A stretch of 64,000 nucleotides of DNA, taken from contig JBAJFG010000470.1 in the NCBI GenBank assembly GCA_037903475.1, forward strand, positions 434,001-498,000, in the 5' to 3' direction. The first letter of the stretch is position 1. Every line of letters begins with the position of its first letter. Position numbers and translations under genes: made by a program. The DNA comes from Ancylostoma caninum (Eukaryota > Nematoda > Chromadorea > Rhabditida > Ancylostomatidae). Below the pieces are notes generated by a model that was not told the DNA's origin, ran no database searches, and saw only the letters and a list, made by a program, of their open reading frames with translations. This document shows, piece after piece, positions 20,575 to 35,000 of the stretch.

Positions 20575-23500
20575 AAAAGTTTAAAGTTCATTTCTCAAAT
20601 ATAGACTAAAATAAGTCATTCCAATATATTCATAGAGTTGAGACTTCAGGATTGTAGTGACTTTTATTGGGCTAGCTTCGGTGTTATAACGCCTTCTCCA
20701 AGCCTGTAACATACAATACATAGCACATTCGGGAGGAGAACAACTGGGACATGTGGAGTTAAAATAAGTTCGATACCACCGCAAGGTTAAGGTGACGCGG
20801 TACTCTAAAGGAATCAGCAAACACAGTTCCAAACCTAATTATGACATTGCTTTCCTAGCAGTCATGCCTTAAAATGGAACTCGTTCCATGCTAAACAGAA
20901 CTGCATTCTCGAACAAAGGAGAGGGCGTGCATGAGTTCTTCTTATATAGAGACCCAAAGAAATGAAAAATGTTCACAGGGAAAACGGAAATTTTTCGTCG
21001 GAAATTATTGAGGAACGGGGAAAACCAAAGGCGAAAACGTCGAAAACTCGTATGGTCAAGCTTCTCCTAACTTTCATTTTCGGAAAGTTCTGATAAGGGT
21101 GCTCGAAAACGCCAAGAGGCCCTAGATCAGTGGGCCTAGACGAGTTCTCCGCTTAAGGGCTAAGTGCTGCGGTGGTGCTGCTGCCATTTCCATGGGAAAG
21201 TCATCGAAAGGAAGCTCGTCAACTTGAACCAGTTCCACACGCTTTTAAGTTACTGACTGGGTGGAAAGCGTTCCAGGTTTCCATCCCCGTTGCATTTTTT
21301 CCACGAAAACACTAGAACCAACGGCAAAAACGCACTTTACGTGTTGACTTCTTAGTAGCACGCCGTTCCGAAAAGACTTTGACTTTTTGTCGTGGATGTA
21401 TTCGGAATCGCACTAATCTATCCCTGGCAAAAAAAAGCACAAAAGGCCTGGGTAGTGGAGCGCAAAAATAACACATTAACATCAGAAACGGGGGAATTCG
21501 TGGAGAACCCGCCCGGAGGATGCTGCTCGACGGGGGACGACGCCCCGCCTTCGCAGTTGCAAAGAAAAGCCGGTGGTCTTAATTGAGTTAGCGCAACGAC
21601 TGCACATTAAGGACTCCGTCGTCAGGAGATCATCGACGGGGCAATCACGGATGAATCGCGACGGCTGTAAACGAGCAGTTCGACGTCCGTTAGCAAACAT
21701 AAACGTATGGGTTTTTCAGGAACATTTATTGGTTCATAGAGGAAGCTGATGGGTATCCTGGTCGATCCCCGCGATTTGCCGACTTCTGAATTCATTGCGG
21801 CTTTTCCTAAGGGGCGCAGGCGCAATATGTTACGCGATGGGGTCCCTCAGTTCCTTCTGGAGGAGCAGGCGTGGGACGTTCCTGGCTGACTCGTAGGCGC
21901 CTATTAAACGCGTTCAGAAGGCGTCCGCCAGGTGCAATGAGTCGACGACCTCCGCCCGCCGCCGACGAAATGGTAGCGGGGAACGCCCTACATGAGCAAC
22001 GAAAATGCCGAGGACCCGTCCGAATTTGTGGCCCGCGCCAGAATCGAACCGCAAGCGTTCGCTGGCACTTCGTAATCAGCAAAAACCCACAGGCAATCGA
22101 TCGATACTCATCGTGTCGTCCAGAACGCAAGGAATTCCTTCCAGGAAATGGACATTTCACGAGCGATGCGTTGCTATCAAGCGCACAGGGCTGCGCAGTG
22201 AGCCGCGGAAAACTTGCTAGCGACAAAAAATGGCAGAAAAAACTAAGCGGAAGGAAGAAATACACGGAGAAAACAAAGGCAGCAGCCGGTGAGCGGGCGC
22301 GGGGATGCGCCAGACGCTTATCAGCGCAAGAACGTCAGTAAATTCGCCTTCGGAACCGAAAGGAAACAGCCGGAGGAGTTTGTGAGGCGAGTAAATATTG
22401 ACAGTTACTGCCTATGCGATCAAACAAAACGAAACGAACCAATGGCAAAAACAATGAAAGAAGAAATCGCTGCGATTTTTCGAGCGACGCGTGGCGACGC
22501 GACGAGTCGCTCGCGAATCGCTCGCCCACCCAAAACACGCGGGCCGAAAGCGCGTAGAGTAGTAGAAATGAGCGAAGTGATGACCCGACTGTATACGGTG
22601 GATCGTAATGAATGAATGTCATCGGCTGTCGCCATATCTCGCGACCGCGATCTCACCGCATCGCGATGGAGTTCTCAAGGTGGTGGAGGGGGGGGGGGAC
22701 AAACCCCAATCAGCGCCGGCGTCGGCTGCCGCCTCGTTCTGTCCGACACACAACTTGTTCGGCATTAAAAGAATAACTGCATGAATAGGGGAACGCATTA
22801 TATGGGCAATCGAGTGGTTGTGACGAGCAACTGTTCTTGTGGCAGCCAGCGAAAGTCGGAGAAACGTGCGGCAGAGCGGTGGAGAATGGGGAAAGATGCA
22901 GAAATTTCTCTCAAATTTCATATTTTATTAGTAAAATATCACCTTTTTCCTTAGGGGTCTCGCTCTTCACTGCACTGGTACTTTGTTGATCAGAGTACTC
23001 GTAATCTCTGCTCGATATCATTACATACGGTAAACAATAAAAATACGATCAGAGCAGCACCGAAGAGACAAAGCACTAAGTTTTTGAGTAGTGGAGGCTT
23101 CGGAACAGCTGACCGATTTATTCAAAGTGCTACCAGTTCAGCTGAGCAGCCAAATTTCGGCGGCGTTGAAGGACTTGTGAAGTATGGCAGCTTTCATTTA
23201 TGAAGATTCAATGGAACAATCAGACCGACTTTCAAAGAAAAAATCTACTAAAAAAAGTAGAAATACGCGAGAGAAATTCTTAGACAAACGGGACGTTTAT
23301 GATGGAATGATAGCGAATCCATAAAAAAGGGCATTAGTCACAAGTTGATAGAACTCCAAAAAAAAACTTTTAAAGATGCCTGAAGAACAAATCGAAGGAG
23401 ATGCAAAGGCCTACGTAAGGCCCTTCAGGACTCCAAATGGATCCACAAGCACTCAAGAGTGAGAAATTGCAACATTCGACGGGAGGATCGGCGGGACGAG

Positions 23501-24407
23501 CGTTGCTGAGGGGGCTGGGGGAGAGAGCAACGCGGGGCGGCATGATGTGGAATGTGGGTTCGGTGCGGGGCAAATATTTGGTCAAGATAGGAACAAGACA
23601 TGCTGTGGTGGCCCGGTTGAAACGCGCTTATCACCGAAAAAAAAACTCCCGGAAACGTGGCCGACCCGGGTTGCCATGTGCCCCGTGCGAGTGGTGCCCC
23701 GTGAAGCGCCCCCGTGGCCCGCCGTACGTTCTCGGTGGTACGTCGTTTTCGATGGCTGAGGTGCTGGAATGCGGCTGGATGGGCAATAGGGCGTGGTGCG
23801 CGATCGCTGCGTCTTGATACCACCACCGCCACCGCCACCACACCACCTATTCTCTCCATTCCCACCGGCCAAAAACACAAACGGGTTCGGCCGGCCGCGG
23901 GGCCCGTCGTCGTAGTAGGCGACGACGACCCAGCAGTGCCCGCCCCGTCAGCTACGGCAGCACCGTTAGCCCAGGATTAGCTGCCTGAGCCTGGGCAACT
24001 GGGCTGGGGATACCCGACACCCGCTAAGACCAGAAGCCTAAGTCCAACCCTCTTTGTTAGTGAAACTACGCAAATTTCGTCCCATTCCCCTAAGTGCAAT
24101 CACTACAACACTAAGATAACGACCATAAAAACGTTAACTCCACTAATGACCAACGCGATGAGTCAGCAGTTCTCCATTTATGGGCATAGAGAAAGTAAAC
24201 AACACAAATTGCAGTAAATTCATTAAAATGGCGTTGGAATTCAAACCGATGGTTTTGTACTTTCAAATTCGATCAATCCACCCGTCCCAGTGACTAATGG
24301 GGTGAAACAAAAACCTCTTGTGCTGCGTGCGTGCGTGCATGCGCTCGGATCTGAGCCCTCGAGAGATGAGTAATCGAACAGTACTCGACAGCATTTGCTC
24401 AGCCTGA

Positions 24408-24455
24408 ACGTTAAGGATCTGGATGATGGAAACGTTAAGGATCTGGATGATGGAA
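24408..24455. repeat. Two-copy 24-bp tandem repeat
   Basis: AACGTTAAGGATCTGGATGA plus four bases (TGGA) is repeated exactly twice. The period is a multiple of three. Confidence 0.8.
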
Positions 24456-27400
24456 ACGCACACAGAACCGTCGCAGTGGTTCTAGGATTTCAGGACATCG
24501 AGGAGTCAAAAATGAATTATGACCAAATGTGGATTGTTTCTAACGGAAAGTTGGTCCTATTTGCCCACAATCCAGATCTTTGGATGGCGCTCTTTTATTT
24601 TTTATACATTTATTACAGTACGCTTGTGTTGGGAGAGTATAAATAGATAGAATAAATTATCAACAATGGCACGGCTTGAAAACCAGAGGACAGGACATGG
24701 AGGCCCTAGCCGAAGAATCTGCGTAAGGGGGGGGGGGGGGATTTGTAAATATCCCCAAGAAGCTACTAAGATAGCCATTCATGAATAATGTAACAGTTTT
24801 CCGCCAAAATTTGCTGTATTTTGGCATCTTTACTATTAATCCTTGGCAGTGGCGACTTCGTCAGGAAGAGTGCACAAAAATTTAATCACTATGGAGCAAC
24901 CGGTAGAAAACCGGCACCTCGTGGACGCTCGGCAATCCCACCATTGATCCTGTATCCCGCAAAGAGACGGAGGCTTACCAATTACTTATCATATTTCCTG
25001 AGTTCCTACTTGGTGATCTAAACCCTAAGTAGATTTTTTAGCGTGAGAAAGTTTAGAGGAAACATAACTGCGCGACACGAGGACAATTGCTGAGTGGTAC
25101 TCCACGCCATCCAACAAATCATCTCAGATCGTCTGGTGCTTCACTGAAATCTCTTGTCTCGCCCGATGTTATGAAAGATATCACAAAGTTAATCCTTCAT
25201 ACGAGGTAGCCGTCTCGAAATGCCATCCGGTCATCGGGAAGATGGCCATGCCCAAAATTTGGCCCATTGGGTTGTTTTAGAAATTCCCTGCGGTCCCCAA
25301 TGTCACTGCCCTAAGTTGCCCTAGAAATTCTCTAGAGTAGCACAATGTCACTGTATGAGTAGTTCCCTTCTTATATATAAAGAGGAGTTTACTTTATTTC
25401 GCATTGAGATGTGTAGGAAAAAAATCTTGCTTCTTGTACTCTTTCTTCCGTTCCCTCTCTTCTCTCTTCTCTCTTTTCCCTCTCTCTTTCTTCTTGGGTA
25501 CACCCTTCCCCAGGCTATTTCCTGCTTTTCTCTCCTTCTTTGTTCCGTTCTATCTCGCCCCTCTCTTTCTTCTTCCTTCTCCACCAGAGATGGCAGTAGC
25601 AATCGAAAATAACCAACGAAATGACAAAAATAATAATATAGTGTAGGTAATAATAGAAATATTAACGAAAAAGGGCTACCATTATCTAGACTTCAGCGTT
25701 CAATTGAAGGGATCTTACACTCTCCTCTCATGGTGATGCAAAATGAACCCGTGAGGCTCCAAACCCAGGAGCGCACTGGGTCACATTTGGCTTGTAGTCA
25801 CACCTTCAATCCACCACACCATAGGCGTTCTTCGACCCCCATCAAACATTTTCCATCACACCTAACCATTTCAGATCTCTTTTCAGAAGGAACCCATATT
25901 GATCGTAATGGTTCCTTTCAGAACGGCGGACCGGTCTGAAAGTGGACGAGAATGTCGCGAGCAGCGCCTTAACACCCTGTTAATTGTTTGCTATTCAGAA
26001 ACAGCACCACAGCACCAGCACCGCACAAATGCGACAAACAAATTCGGACCCTGAGGAGGCCCGCTGACCAGAGCGGGACCCTGAAAGGCACGGGGTGCCA
26101 GATCGCGGGCTTCATATCTCCGCACTCCGCGGGCTAACGCTGTTCGACGGCTAATGAGGGTTGCTGGTGCGGAACTGGTTTGATAGCTGCTTCGCTGCTG
26201 CTACTACTGCTGCTGCTGCGAAACCGAACAGCAGTTATGATGTACAGCGCGGGAAGGCCGCAGAGGACTGCGGCTCGGTGGCAAGAATTTAAGCTGACTC
26301 GAGCGGACGTGTAGCAGACGTCTGTGGTGGTTGTCCGCGGGCCGGAGGCACAGATTCCGCATGCTAAAAATTATCTCTCGAAACGTTCTCTGATGTTTTG
26401 TTACAGTGCTGGTGTTTACGCGCGAATCGATTGATTTTATCAGTAACGGGTAACCTTGGCCAGCGGAATTCACTCCCGCGAACCTAGGCGATTTCTACTA
26501 CATCATATGCAATCACGACGAGCGTAATTCGACTGACCATAGGAGCGAAATGGTCAAAAGCAGGGGTAATAACGGCCAGTATAGGTCTCTGTAGAGGTCC
26601 AGCTGCTACTGAACAGCGTACGGTAGCGCAAGAAGTACTGTAGTAAGAGCTGCTTCGATTTGACGTCTTTTCGTATTTTTTTACAACAAATATCTCCAAA
26701 ATTACTATGTAAGACGTGGAATTCTACTATAAGTAAGGAGCAGAGGTGGAAACACACATTTCCGAAACATTGGGAAGAAATCCTTCATGGGAGCGTTCTG
26801 AATAGTCTACTTGCTGAATAAAGTCATTAACTACTTATGCCCTTGATACCGCACAGCTTTGTCTTGTAATTGATTGAATAAGCAAACAAATAAATGGATA
26901 AGTTAATAAATAATTCTCTAAAAAGTGCTTCATTGAATAAGATACATTGTTAGAAAATTTATTTACTTATTCATTCATTTGTTAGTTTTTTTTTTGTGTT
27001 GATACTGGTACTCCAGTAATGAGTCATGACCTCAGCAATCATAGTCTGCCAACATAGAAAAAAACAACGAATGACTCACAAGCATAACTATGTACAATTA
27101 ATATGTTATTCTCATTAGACCCGATAGATTAAAATCGAGTTTCAAATTAATCGAAAATTAATTAGATATGAAAAATAATAATCCGAATTGTTCAAGTGAC
27201 ACATCTTTAGAAATACTGAAGATGGAGGGGACCTAGGTTTCAAGGGTATCCACCGAACGACAAAAATCAAAACTTTGAAAAATTTCGTGGATTTGAGGTT
27301 GGCAATTACTGAAAGGGTCCTTAGCAACAGCAAAAAGCTAAGAAAGCAAAGATATGGAGCCAAAAACAATAAATAAGTAATTTTATACGCCTAATATGTG

Positions 27401-28923
27401 GAACATATGTAGAATATTTTCCAGTGGAACAAAGGTAATCCACACCAAACTACACATGTGACCGAATCGAATATAATTGACGTAACATTCGAATGTTCGA
27501 CTATTCGAACAATTCTCATCCTTTTCAGGGGTGAATATTCGTTTAATTCAATTGGAGAATCGAAAAAGCAGCACATTTGAAGAGTCGTTCATGCGGCTTC
27601 AGGAGCCTGTGACCGAACATCAATCAACATCAAATCCACCGATGTTGTTCTTGGGCTTTCTCCACCCTCGAAGAGTGAGGGGTCATTCGGAAAGACAAGT
27701 CGCGTTTTCAAAAATTTCTATCTCAAAAGGAAATCTGGGAGAAAGTGGTGGGAGTGGGAGTGGGAAAGGGCAGTGCTCATTAGGGAAAGCTGGAAGAAAG
27801 AATATCAAAAGAAAATGAGTCATAAAATACATGGTAATACTATTACATCTTTCATTTAGAGCGGTGACCCACATGCAAATAATTGGGTAAACTGCAGAAG
27901 GAAGCAAGAACTAAGTGTGTCTAAACAGGGCGGATCTCGTTGAAAAGCTAGTGGCTATCTATATCTAATTCAATAGAAGAGGACACAAAGAACGGGCGTA
28001 GAGCTATCAACGCTCGTATTCACCTGAATACCCTGACAAAAGTATAATCTAACATCGTGAGCTTAGCTGGCATTGAGAACTTCGGGTATATTTTTTTTCA
28101 CTTACGATGGTCGGAAAAGTGGAAGAGGATGAATAAGAGGAATGGAGACTGTTTCTACGAGCAGGTAAAGAAAAATTGCGAAGTTACACGGTTTTTTTTT
28201 TGAGAAAGGAAAATAGTCGGAATTAATGCTGGATTCGAGAAGGGCTCCGTACGTGCGTTAGGTGGTGGTTCCAGCGCGATGAGTATCCTGGAAACGGTAC
28301 GAAAGCGATAGGTGCTCACGATAAGGGCGGAAGTGAAAAAGCTCCGCAAACACGAGTCCTCGCGCGATGTGTTGCCGACTGTTCGCTGAGTCGACCGGCT
28401 TCTGGATTTCTTCTACCTCCACTGCATCCTACGAGGACCTCGCAACGACTACGCGGGCCACAAGAAGCGAGCAATTGTCGCCGGCGGGACCGAAAGGTCG
28501 CGGGGTTCAGCGGCGAATAAACAGAGGTGAGTACAAGCGGCTCGGCGTCGACGGCGGCGCGAGCAGTGGCTTGAAATTCCTTTGCCAAACATTGTGGAAA
28601 ACGCGGCGACGGTGCTGCTGCCCTCACCCGGCCTGGCCCGCTCGGCCCGCGCTTACCTCCTCGTTTTCGTCCTCGTCGTCGCAATGTGCAAACATACTTC
28701 CACAATCCTTGGGCGACGCCCACGCGACTAAGGGCAGGTTCTTTGAGTCAGCTGCGCATTCATCGGAGTGGTGTGAAGGAAGTAGTCATCTATGGAACAC
28801 CGACCGAGCAACGCCCTGTCGATGAGTCGTCGTCAGCACGGAACAGTCACCACCCCGCTCCGCTCGCCTTTTCGGTACAACCCACCTTGACTGCGATGTT
28901 CATCAGCCCGAAAAAGAACTGAC

Positions 28924-29014
28924 CTTTCAGTTCAAGGCATACAAAACTGGTTGAGCAAACAAGCACGCCCAGGGTTAGCAGTGCGACCAAAACCCAAGCC
29001 TCGGTGAAATTCAT
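28924..29014 (-). CDS. Candidate signal-peptide exon, gene unknown
   Basis: The ATG at 29014 starts MNFTEAWVLVALLTLGVLVC, then STSFVCLELK, ending phase 1 at a G/GTCAGT donor. A possible acceptor (CTTCTCAAAG) lies about 16 bases upstream of the ATG. The hydrophobic core is convincing as a signal peptide or signal anchor. It has the same strand and exit phase as the 16.5-kb exon, so it could be an alternative first exon of the FN3 receptor or the start of another gene. No downstream exon was identified with confidence. Confidence 0.35.
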
Positions 29015-32000
29015 CAAGTCAGGAAATCTTCTTTGAGAAGAGCATATTAGAGAACAAGTAAGAAAACATGCGCGTGAAGACGTCGCATGGTCCGCTTCAA
29101 CAAAGACGGCGGCTGGAGAGGTATTAGAGAAGAAAAGAAGGAGAGAATGTACGGAATTCGAAGAGGTTAGCGCATGTAGTAGGAACAAATACCCTAACGC
29201 CGCCGCTTTTGAACCATGCCATCGCACATACTGCTTAACTCCGCTTTGATGAGTTCTACTGGAGTGCATCTATTTTTTGCCGAATGAACAAGTGAAACTA
29301 CAATTTTCATTTACTTATTTATTTATTTATTTATTTATTTACTTATTTATTCAATTATTCACTCATTAATTATTCATTCATTGCCTGCAAGATGGCAAAA
29401 GGTGTACGAAGACGAACATACTGTTATCGTAAGCACGTGCACTACTAACAGTACTGTACATAAGCATGCGGGGTTGGCTTGACTGAGAGATTTCTGGAAA
29501 ATTTTTGAAAGCTCGTGGACCACTCCCGGAGAGCTTCCATAAAAGTTCGAACAGCTTTTCATTCTCTCTATCTGTGACCGCATATGTATTGTGACGAGAA
29601 TGTGGCGAAGTATTATACTTTCATTGCACATGGTATTAACTTAGCCATCGCTAGGAAAACCACCTCTGCAAACATATAGAAAAGTTCTCTAACGACAGAG
29701 ACATCGAGAATCTTCGTGTGTAAACAGTTTTCATATAGAATTTCGAGAATTGTACAGGAATTGTTCAGAAAAGGTCATTTCATTGGAACTTTTCTTTAAT
29801 TGATCTTGCTCTCAGACGATGAAAATCGAGTTTCGTGCAAGAATTTCGAGAAGGTTTATATCCTCCTTCCCTGGGCTGCATGCTTTACGATTTTCGCACA
29901 AATCAATGAGCTCCAAAGGGACCTCTGAACTTTCTCGCCTGTTGACTGGTTTACCATATGCTTAGGTGCTGTTATTTTGAATATTTTAACAACAGGGAAA
30001 GTTCATTCCGAAGATGTAGTAGTTCATTTCGAGATATAGTCATGGGAATTTTCATCACACGCTCTTTCCCATCTCGTTTGATTTGTTTCTCCTTTCCTTG
30101 CTGATCGTGAGGCGCACCATCGAGAGCAGTTAAATGAATAAATAAATAAATTTTATGTCGGATGGAAGAGAAAAGTCTGAGAGCACACCAAATGTCTATA
30201 AATACCTATATCTGCCCGTATCCAAGAAAATAAACGAGTATGTTCATATATTGAATTGAAATGATAGGCGGATTAAAAAAGAATAGTACTAACATAACGT
30301 GTTCCTGCAATCGTGGTTCCTACGCTGTGCAATCGTTCCCAGAATTCAGTTTCCATCAGGACAGGTTAGCAACGCTCTGGACCGATCATCGTTCACATCA
30401 ACACGAATTTTGCCAAAAAAGGCGTCATTCTCGGCACTTCTATAGGAACAGAACGTGACGACAATGCGCCAGCGATGAACACATAGGCAGGGCACAGTGT
30501 GTAGGTGGTATTGAGCAACAGGATTCGCTAGTGTTTTATATAATATATTTTTCACATTAGGTATCTCATGCGAAAAAATGAGAAAAAAAAAACAGAAATA
30601 GCAAAGACCACAGCTGTTCTATAAAAAAACAAAAATCTGAGAGATAGAAAGCACTGGACCATTGAAAAAAGAACCCGAAAGGTGCGACATAGACCAGGGC
30701 AGCATCACGATTTTAGGTACGTAGCTATGCACTGTGTTTTTAAGGATCGTGGATTGGTAGGGACTGCTTGTACTTGAGCCATTCCAGGGAATATTTGGTG
30801 GCACGACTCAAGAAAGGCTTCAATCATGTACTCCAAGATAATCAAGTATTTTTTGTTTGGAAAAATGAAGTAATTCTCGATTTGTCTGTCTGGTGCTCTG
30901 TTTGAGCTCAGAGAATTTGCCCATATTACATGAAAAATTCTGTGCTGATGTACATCTCACTACCAATTCACTATAAATGAGATATACAAATAATATAACT
31001 CACAATGTACGACTATTTTGGAGATAGAGCTTTTGAACAGTTTGAAGCAAGATCGAATATTCCAGGTTGGCAAAAAAAGAAGTTCTGCTTCATCTCATTC
31101 TTCTACATAATTTTTTCGATATTTTTTCCTGAGACATGATAGATGTAACTTTGTGTAACTATATAAACAAGCAAAGCTAACAAACAAACGACATAAATAA
31201 ACCAAACAATAAATATAGTTTTTTTCTCTCTCTTTGAAAGAATCACATTTGTTAGTCCTCCGAGTGCTCGTGTAGGTTCCACCTAAACAACGTATAGCGC
31301 AGCACCCATCACACAGTTGCTTGAACCTCATGAGTTCTGCGACTTTGAGCTGCCATGTCCGACGACTTCGGTGGGATCTTTTCCGCTCCCTTTGCCAAGA
31401 GAGTTATCATTGGAGGCGAGGGATGAGTACTGTGCGTCAAGAACTCACGCAATTATTCGGCTGTTTTATTGGGAAGCGCTTCCGACGCCATCTGTAGCGG
31501 ATTCGCAAAAGAAAAAGTAATAAGTCTGGAATTGGCAAGGGATGCTGAGCGTTATACCTGGAGAGGGCGGAGCGGAAACCTTAGGGATTGGCCAGTTCAC
31601 ACAACCCGCCAATCGCAGAGCTGGCATGACACCATCATTTCCAGGTATAACGCTCCACACCCTTTGCAGGGAATATCGCAGGGAATGAAGTTCACCGGGA
31701 GGTAATAGCCAGCGTCACCAGCGCAAAACTTCCGGAGCAGAGAAAACTTTATGTTGTACGTGACAATATTTCCTCACAAATCCCAATAATGAGCTGGAGT
31801 CAATTTTCAACAATGAGCCAGGACAAGTCTCAGGATCCTGACACAAAAACCCTTTACAACAAGACACATGTGTCAGACGTAGGACAGTCCAATAATCATT
31901 TACTTCTGACCTTGAACCATCACTTGCAAAAAAAAAAACAATGTTGGAAAAGAACATCATCTCAAAAATGAGATGTCCAAATTCTTTGATATGGAAACAC

Positions 32001-35000
32001 GAGAGTTTTGGAGAATATTTGAGGAATTGCTCAGCTGGAAGAATTCGAGCAGATTTCGCTTATTTTCTGGAGATTTACGTGTAATTTCCAGACAGAGTCG
32101 GGAAGTTTTTCAGAGCAAAACAGACAAAATCTGCTCGAAAGCGCGTGTAATCTTTTTTTACCTATTTTTTAACTTTTACTACTCCTTTTTTTACCTGAGC
32201 GTCCTACTGAGAAGCACAGGTACTGGATAATACCAGCCCAAATGTCATAGATCGAGGTCCCAATTCAATAAAGGAATTTAGTTTTTGACAAATTTTCCAT
32301 CAACTCAATGCGAGTGCTTTCTGCTTAGAAACTGACTTCCGCTTTTGAGTAGGCCACATAAATCCATTCTTAAAACACTTAGATGAGAGAAATATTTTAT
32401 AGGCGCGTATTTGAAAGACACCAAATGAATCAACTATTTTTTAAAATTATTGCTTGTTAAATGACCAGCAGTTCGAACAGAAACAGTAGGTTTCTCCTGA
32501 TAGACCTACATACATACGTACATATATCTGACGGACAAATTCATGTCCGAACAGCTGCTCTCTATCCTGTTCTCCAGCCTCACGACTTTTCTGGTCGGGT
32601 CTTTCCGTACAGCGCTCTGCTTGGCGCCCTCCCGTGTTCAAATTATTCAAGAACGTTGTCGTGCGCCTCTTGGGCGTGGTTCGCAGCGCCTGAAGAGACC
32701 CCACCCTGCCTCGTCAAAAGCCGCCCACCCACCAGGCAAAATATTGCGACTACAAGGACACTCGCACCTTATTGATAGCTAGCTGATCGTAGATGAGAAG
32801 CGAGATTAGGTTCAAAACAGAGGGAAACGCCCAAGACAGTAAAGGCTGCTGGGGAGTACTGATTAGTTTTATGAAGGGGGTCCGCACATGTTACGTAGGT
32901 TGGCGCAAAAGTCCTGTCTAAAGTTTTTTTTTCAAAAATTCCTCTCGTTTGGAGATTTGGTAGGAATAGGAAAGCGGTCTACAGGATACTCGAGAAGATT
33001 CCTTGGTCTGGATACACCATTGATATTACACAGGGTTAACCGTTGATGCCCATGTTAGCGTTGGGTAAACATGAGTGATGTCAACACGTCTATCCTAGAT
33101 AATCTCAATGATGCATGCGGCCCCTCAATCTATGTATTAACCTAAGGGTATGGAAGACCCGTGAGAACTGTGCTCCAAACTGAACTGTCTGACCATGTTC
33201 CAAACTCGCAATGGGAGTTTTTTTTTGAACATCCCACGCTCCTAGTTGCTCCAGCACTCCTTGGCCACCACTGGGCCAACAACAGCGGCAAAGAAATCTA
33301 AAGGAGTGTGAAAAATCACCTCCTGGGCCCCGCTTACTCACTCTCTTCGAATCGTAAAGTATTAGTTTCTAAGACCGATCATGTCTTGAAGAACGCAAGT
33401 CAAAAGGAATCCTCCTTGCTTCTTTTAGGCAGTACACTAGTGGGAGTTCGCAGAAAAAAAACACAATTTCTCGAAGTTGCTAGTATTAAAGCAGGGCAAC
33501 GGTTGAATTCTTTGATTTTGCAACATTAGAAGAAGTGGACCAGTGAATTTTCCGAGAAAAAAGTCCAGTGTTACTGCTAACGATATGATTAATTGATAGT
33601 GGCTTATGGGTTAGTTTATAAAGCCAATGTTTAATAAAGAGAATTATGAGAGAAACAAAAAGTAAACATGAGCAGAAAAGAGCGCAGTCGATACACCTGG
33701 GGATCTCGTAATGTTCCTTCTATGTAGATTGTGTGTAAAAAATTCAAAATGTCAAGAGGGAACTGAGATGTTTTAAGCTTGGAACCTCCTTCTCGTACAA
33801 GTACAGCCAAATTTCATTAGATGAGGCACTCCGTCAAATCCAACGATTTGCGACCTCTCAAACTGCAACTTTTCCAGATCTCGATCATAAAGTTTTTAGA
33901 GTTTGCTTTTTCGTAAAGCGCTTCCGTCCACTCCAAACAACATAACTGCACTTGATTTGCTCTCAGGATACCTACTACTGTTATTCGCTCGAAAACGTCA
34001 CGATCGGTCCGCTAGAAAAACTCTGGAACTTGATAATTTTACTGGGGAACGTTCACTTCGTCGTAATATTCTTCAGCGAAATAATTATTTGTGCTGTTTC
34101 TTTCTTTTGGAATTAGGAGTTAGGAATTCTTCATCGAACAAAAAAATTCATCAAATATGACGATATAAAGACTGAGTTTTCATGGTTCTTCTTTTAAGGG
34201 CCGCGTGAGTTCTGGGTGCAGGGCGTCAGGGACCTATTCATACATGACCAATGTCCCCTGCTAATCGAAGGGATTTTATGGTGTTATCGTTTGTTGAACT
34301 TGGAAAAATAGAATCAACATAAAAAAGCGCTATTCCACCAAGCTACTAAATAAGTAAATGCCTAATGATGTAAAAGTGGTTTGGAAGATTGAGACGAACA
34401 TGTTCCTAATCAAACTCTGCTAGTTATCCGAAACATGTTCCTAATCAAACTCTGTCATGGTCCAACTACTTTCAGACCTAATTATTTTCTTATTGCATAA
34501 ACATTGCTTTATTCATGAAGTATTTTCCAGCCAATAAAGATAAGGGCTGTACTTTACCCATACACAACCATCCTAGTCATTCCAGTCTTCATTATCTCTG
34601 GAAAACACAAGGTGGTTACTTTTCTGAAAGAATCTAGGTTGGATTATTGATAAATCAACGGAATATCAGGAACTGAATGGGGCAAAAATTGAGAGAAACG
34701 ATTACTTGTTAGCGTTCTTGGTTAGAAAGTTCTATCAAATCCAAAACAGCGCTTTCGTGTAAAATATATGCAGATCGGCGATCCACTGTTTTTCTATCAT
34801 AATGCAGAAATTAATTCCCTAAAAACATCGATGCTCCCAAATGCACAGCGAAGCATTATGAAGTCTAATGATGGTCGGAATCTGCTGTACATAGTTGTTA
34901 CTTGGATGGAGTTATTGGGGGAGGAGGTGATGAAAGACCTATCACTTTTTAGTATACGTGTGGTACTGCTTTTGTGAAGCCTTATGATCTATGATTTAAT

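Larger units (their letters stand above)
16513..28923. other. Long non-coding stretch with repeats and GC islands
   Basis: No gene was recognised. It holds an interspersed repeat at 17060-17135 (also near 8750-8812 and partly at 24750), a mariner-type element at 18011-18228, a TGTT run at 19072-19092, a long hairpin at 20533-20574, poly-G runs at about 20020, 22690 and 24727, GC-rich islands at 21.8-22.9 and 23.4-24.0 kb, and a direct 24-bp duplication at 24408-24455. Long reading frames in the GC islands overlap on several frames and match no family I know. Confidence 0.5.

Noticed and set aside
22020..22070. T-arm-like GGTTCGATTCTGG on the minus strand as a tRNA gene
   Set aside because: The flanking T-stem bases do not pair and no acceptor, D or anticodon arm could be folded around it.
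23437..23880. Overlapping frames of 126-151 codons as a protein gene
   Set aside because: Frames are open on both strands because of high GC content; no motif, splice pattern or family resemblance was seen.
32895..32935. GTTGGCGCAAAAGTCCTGTC as a second mariner element end
   Set aside because: No matching inverted end was found within about 1.5 kb, so the element call could not be supported.
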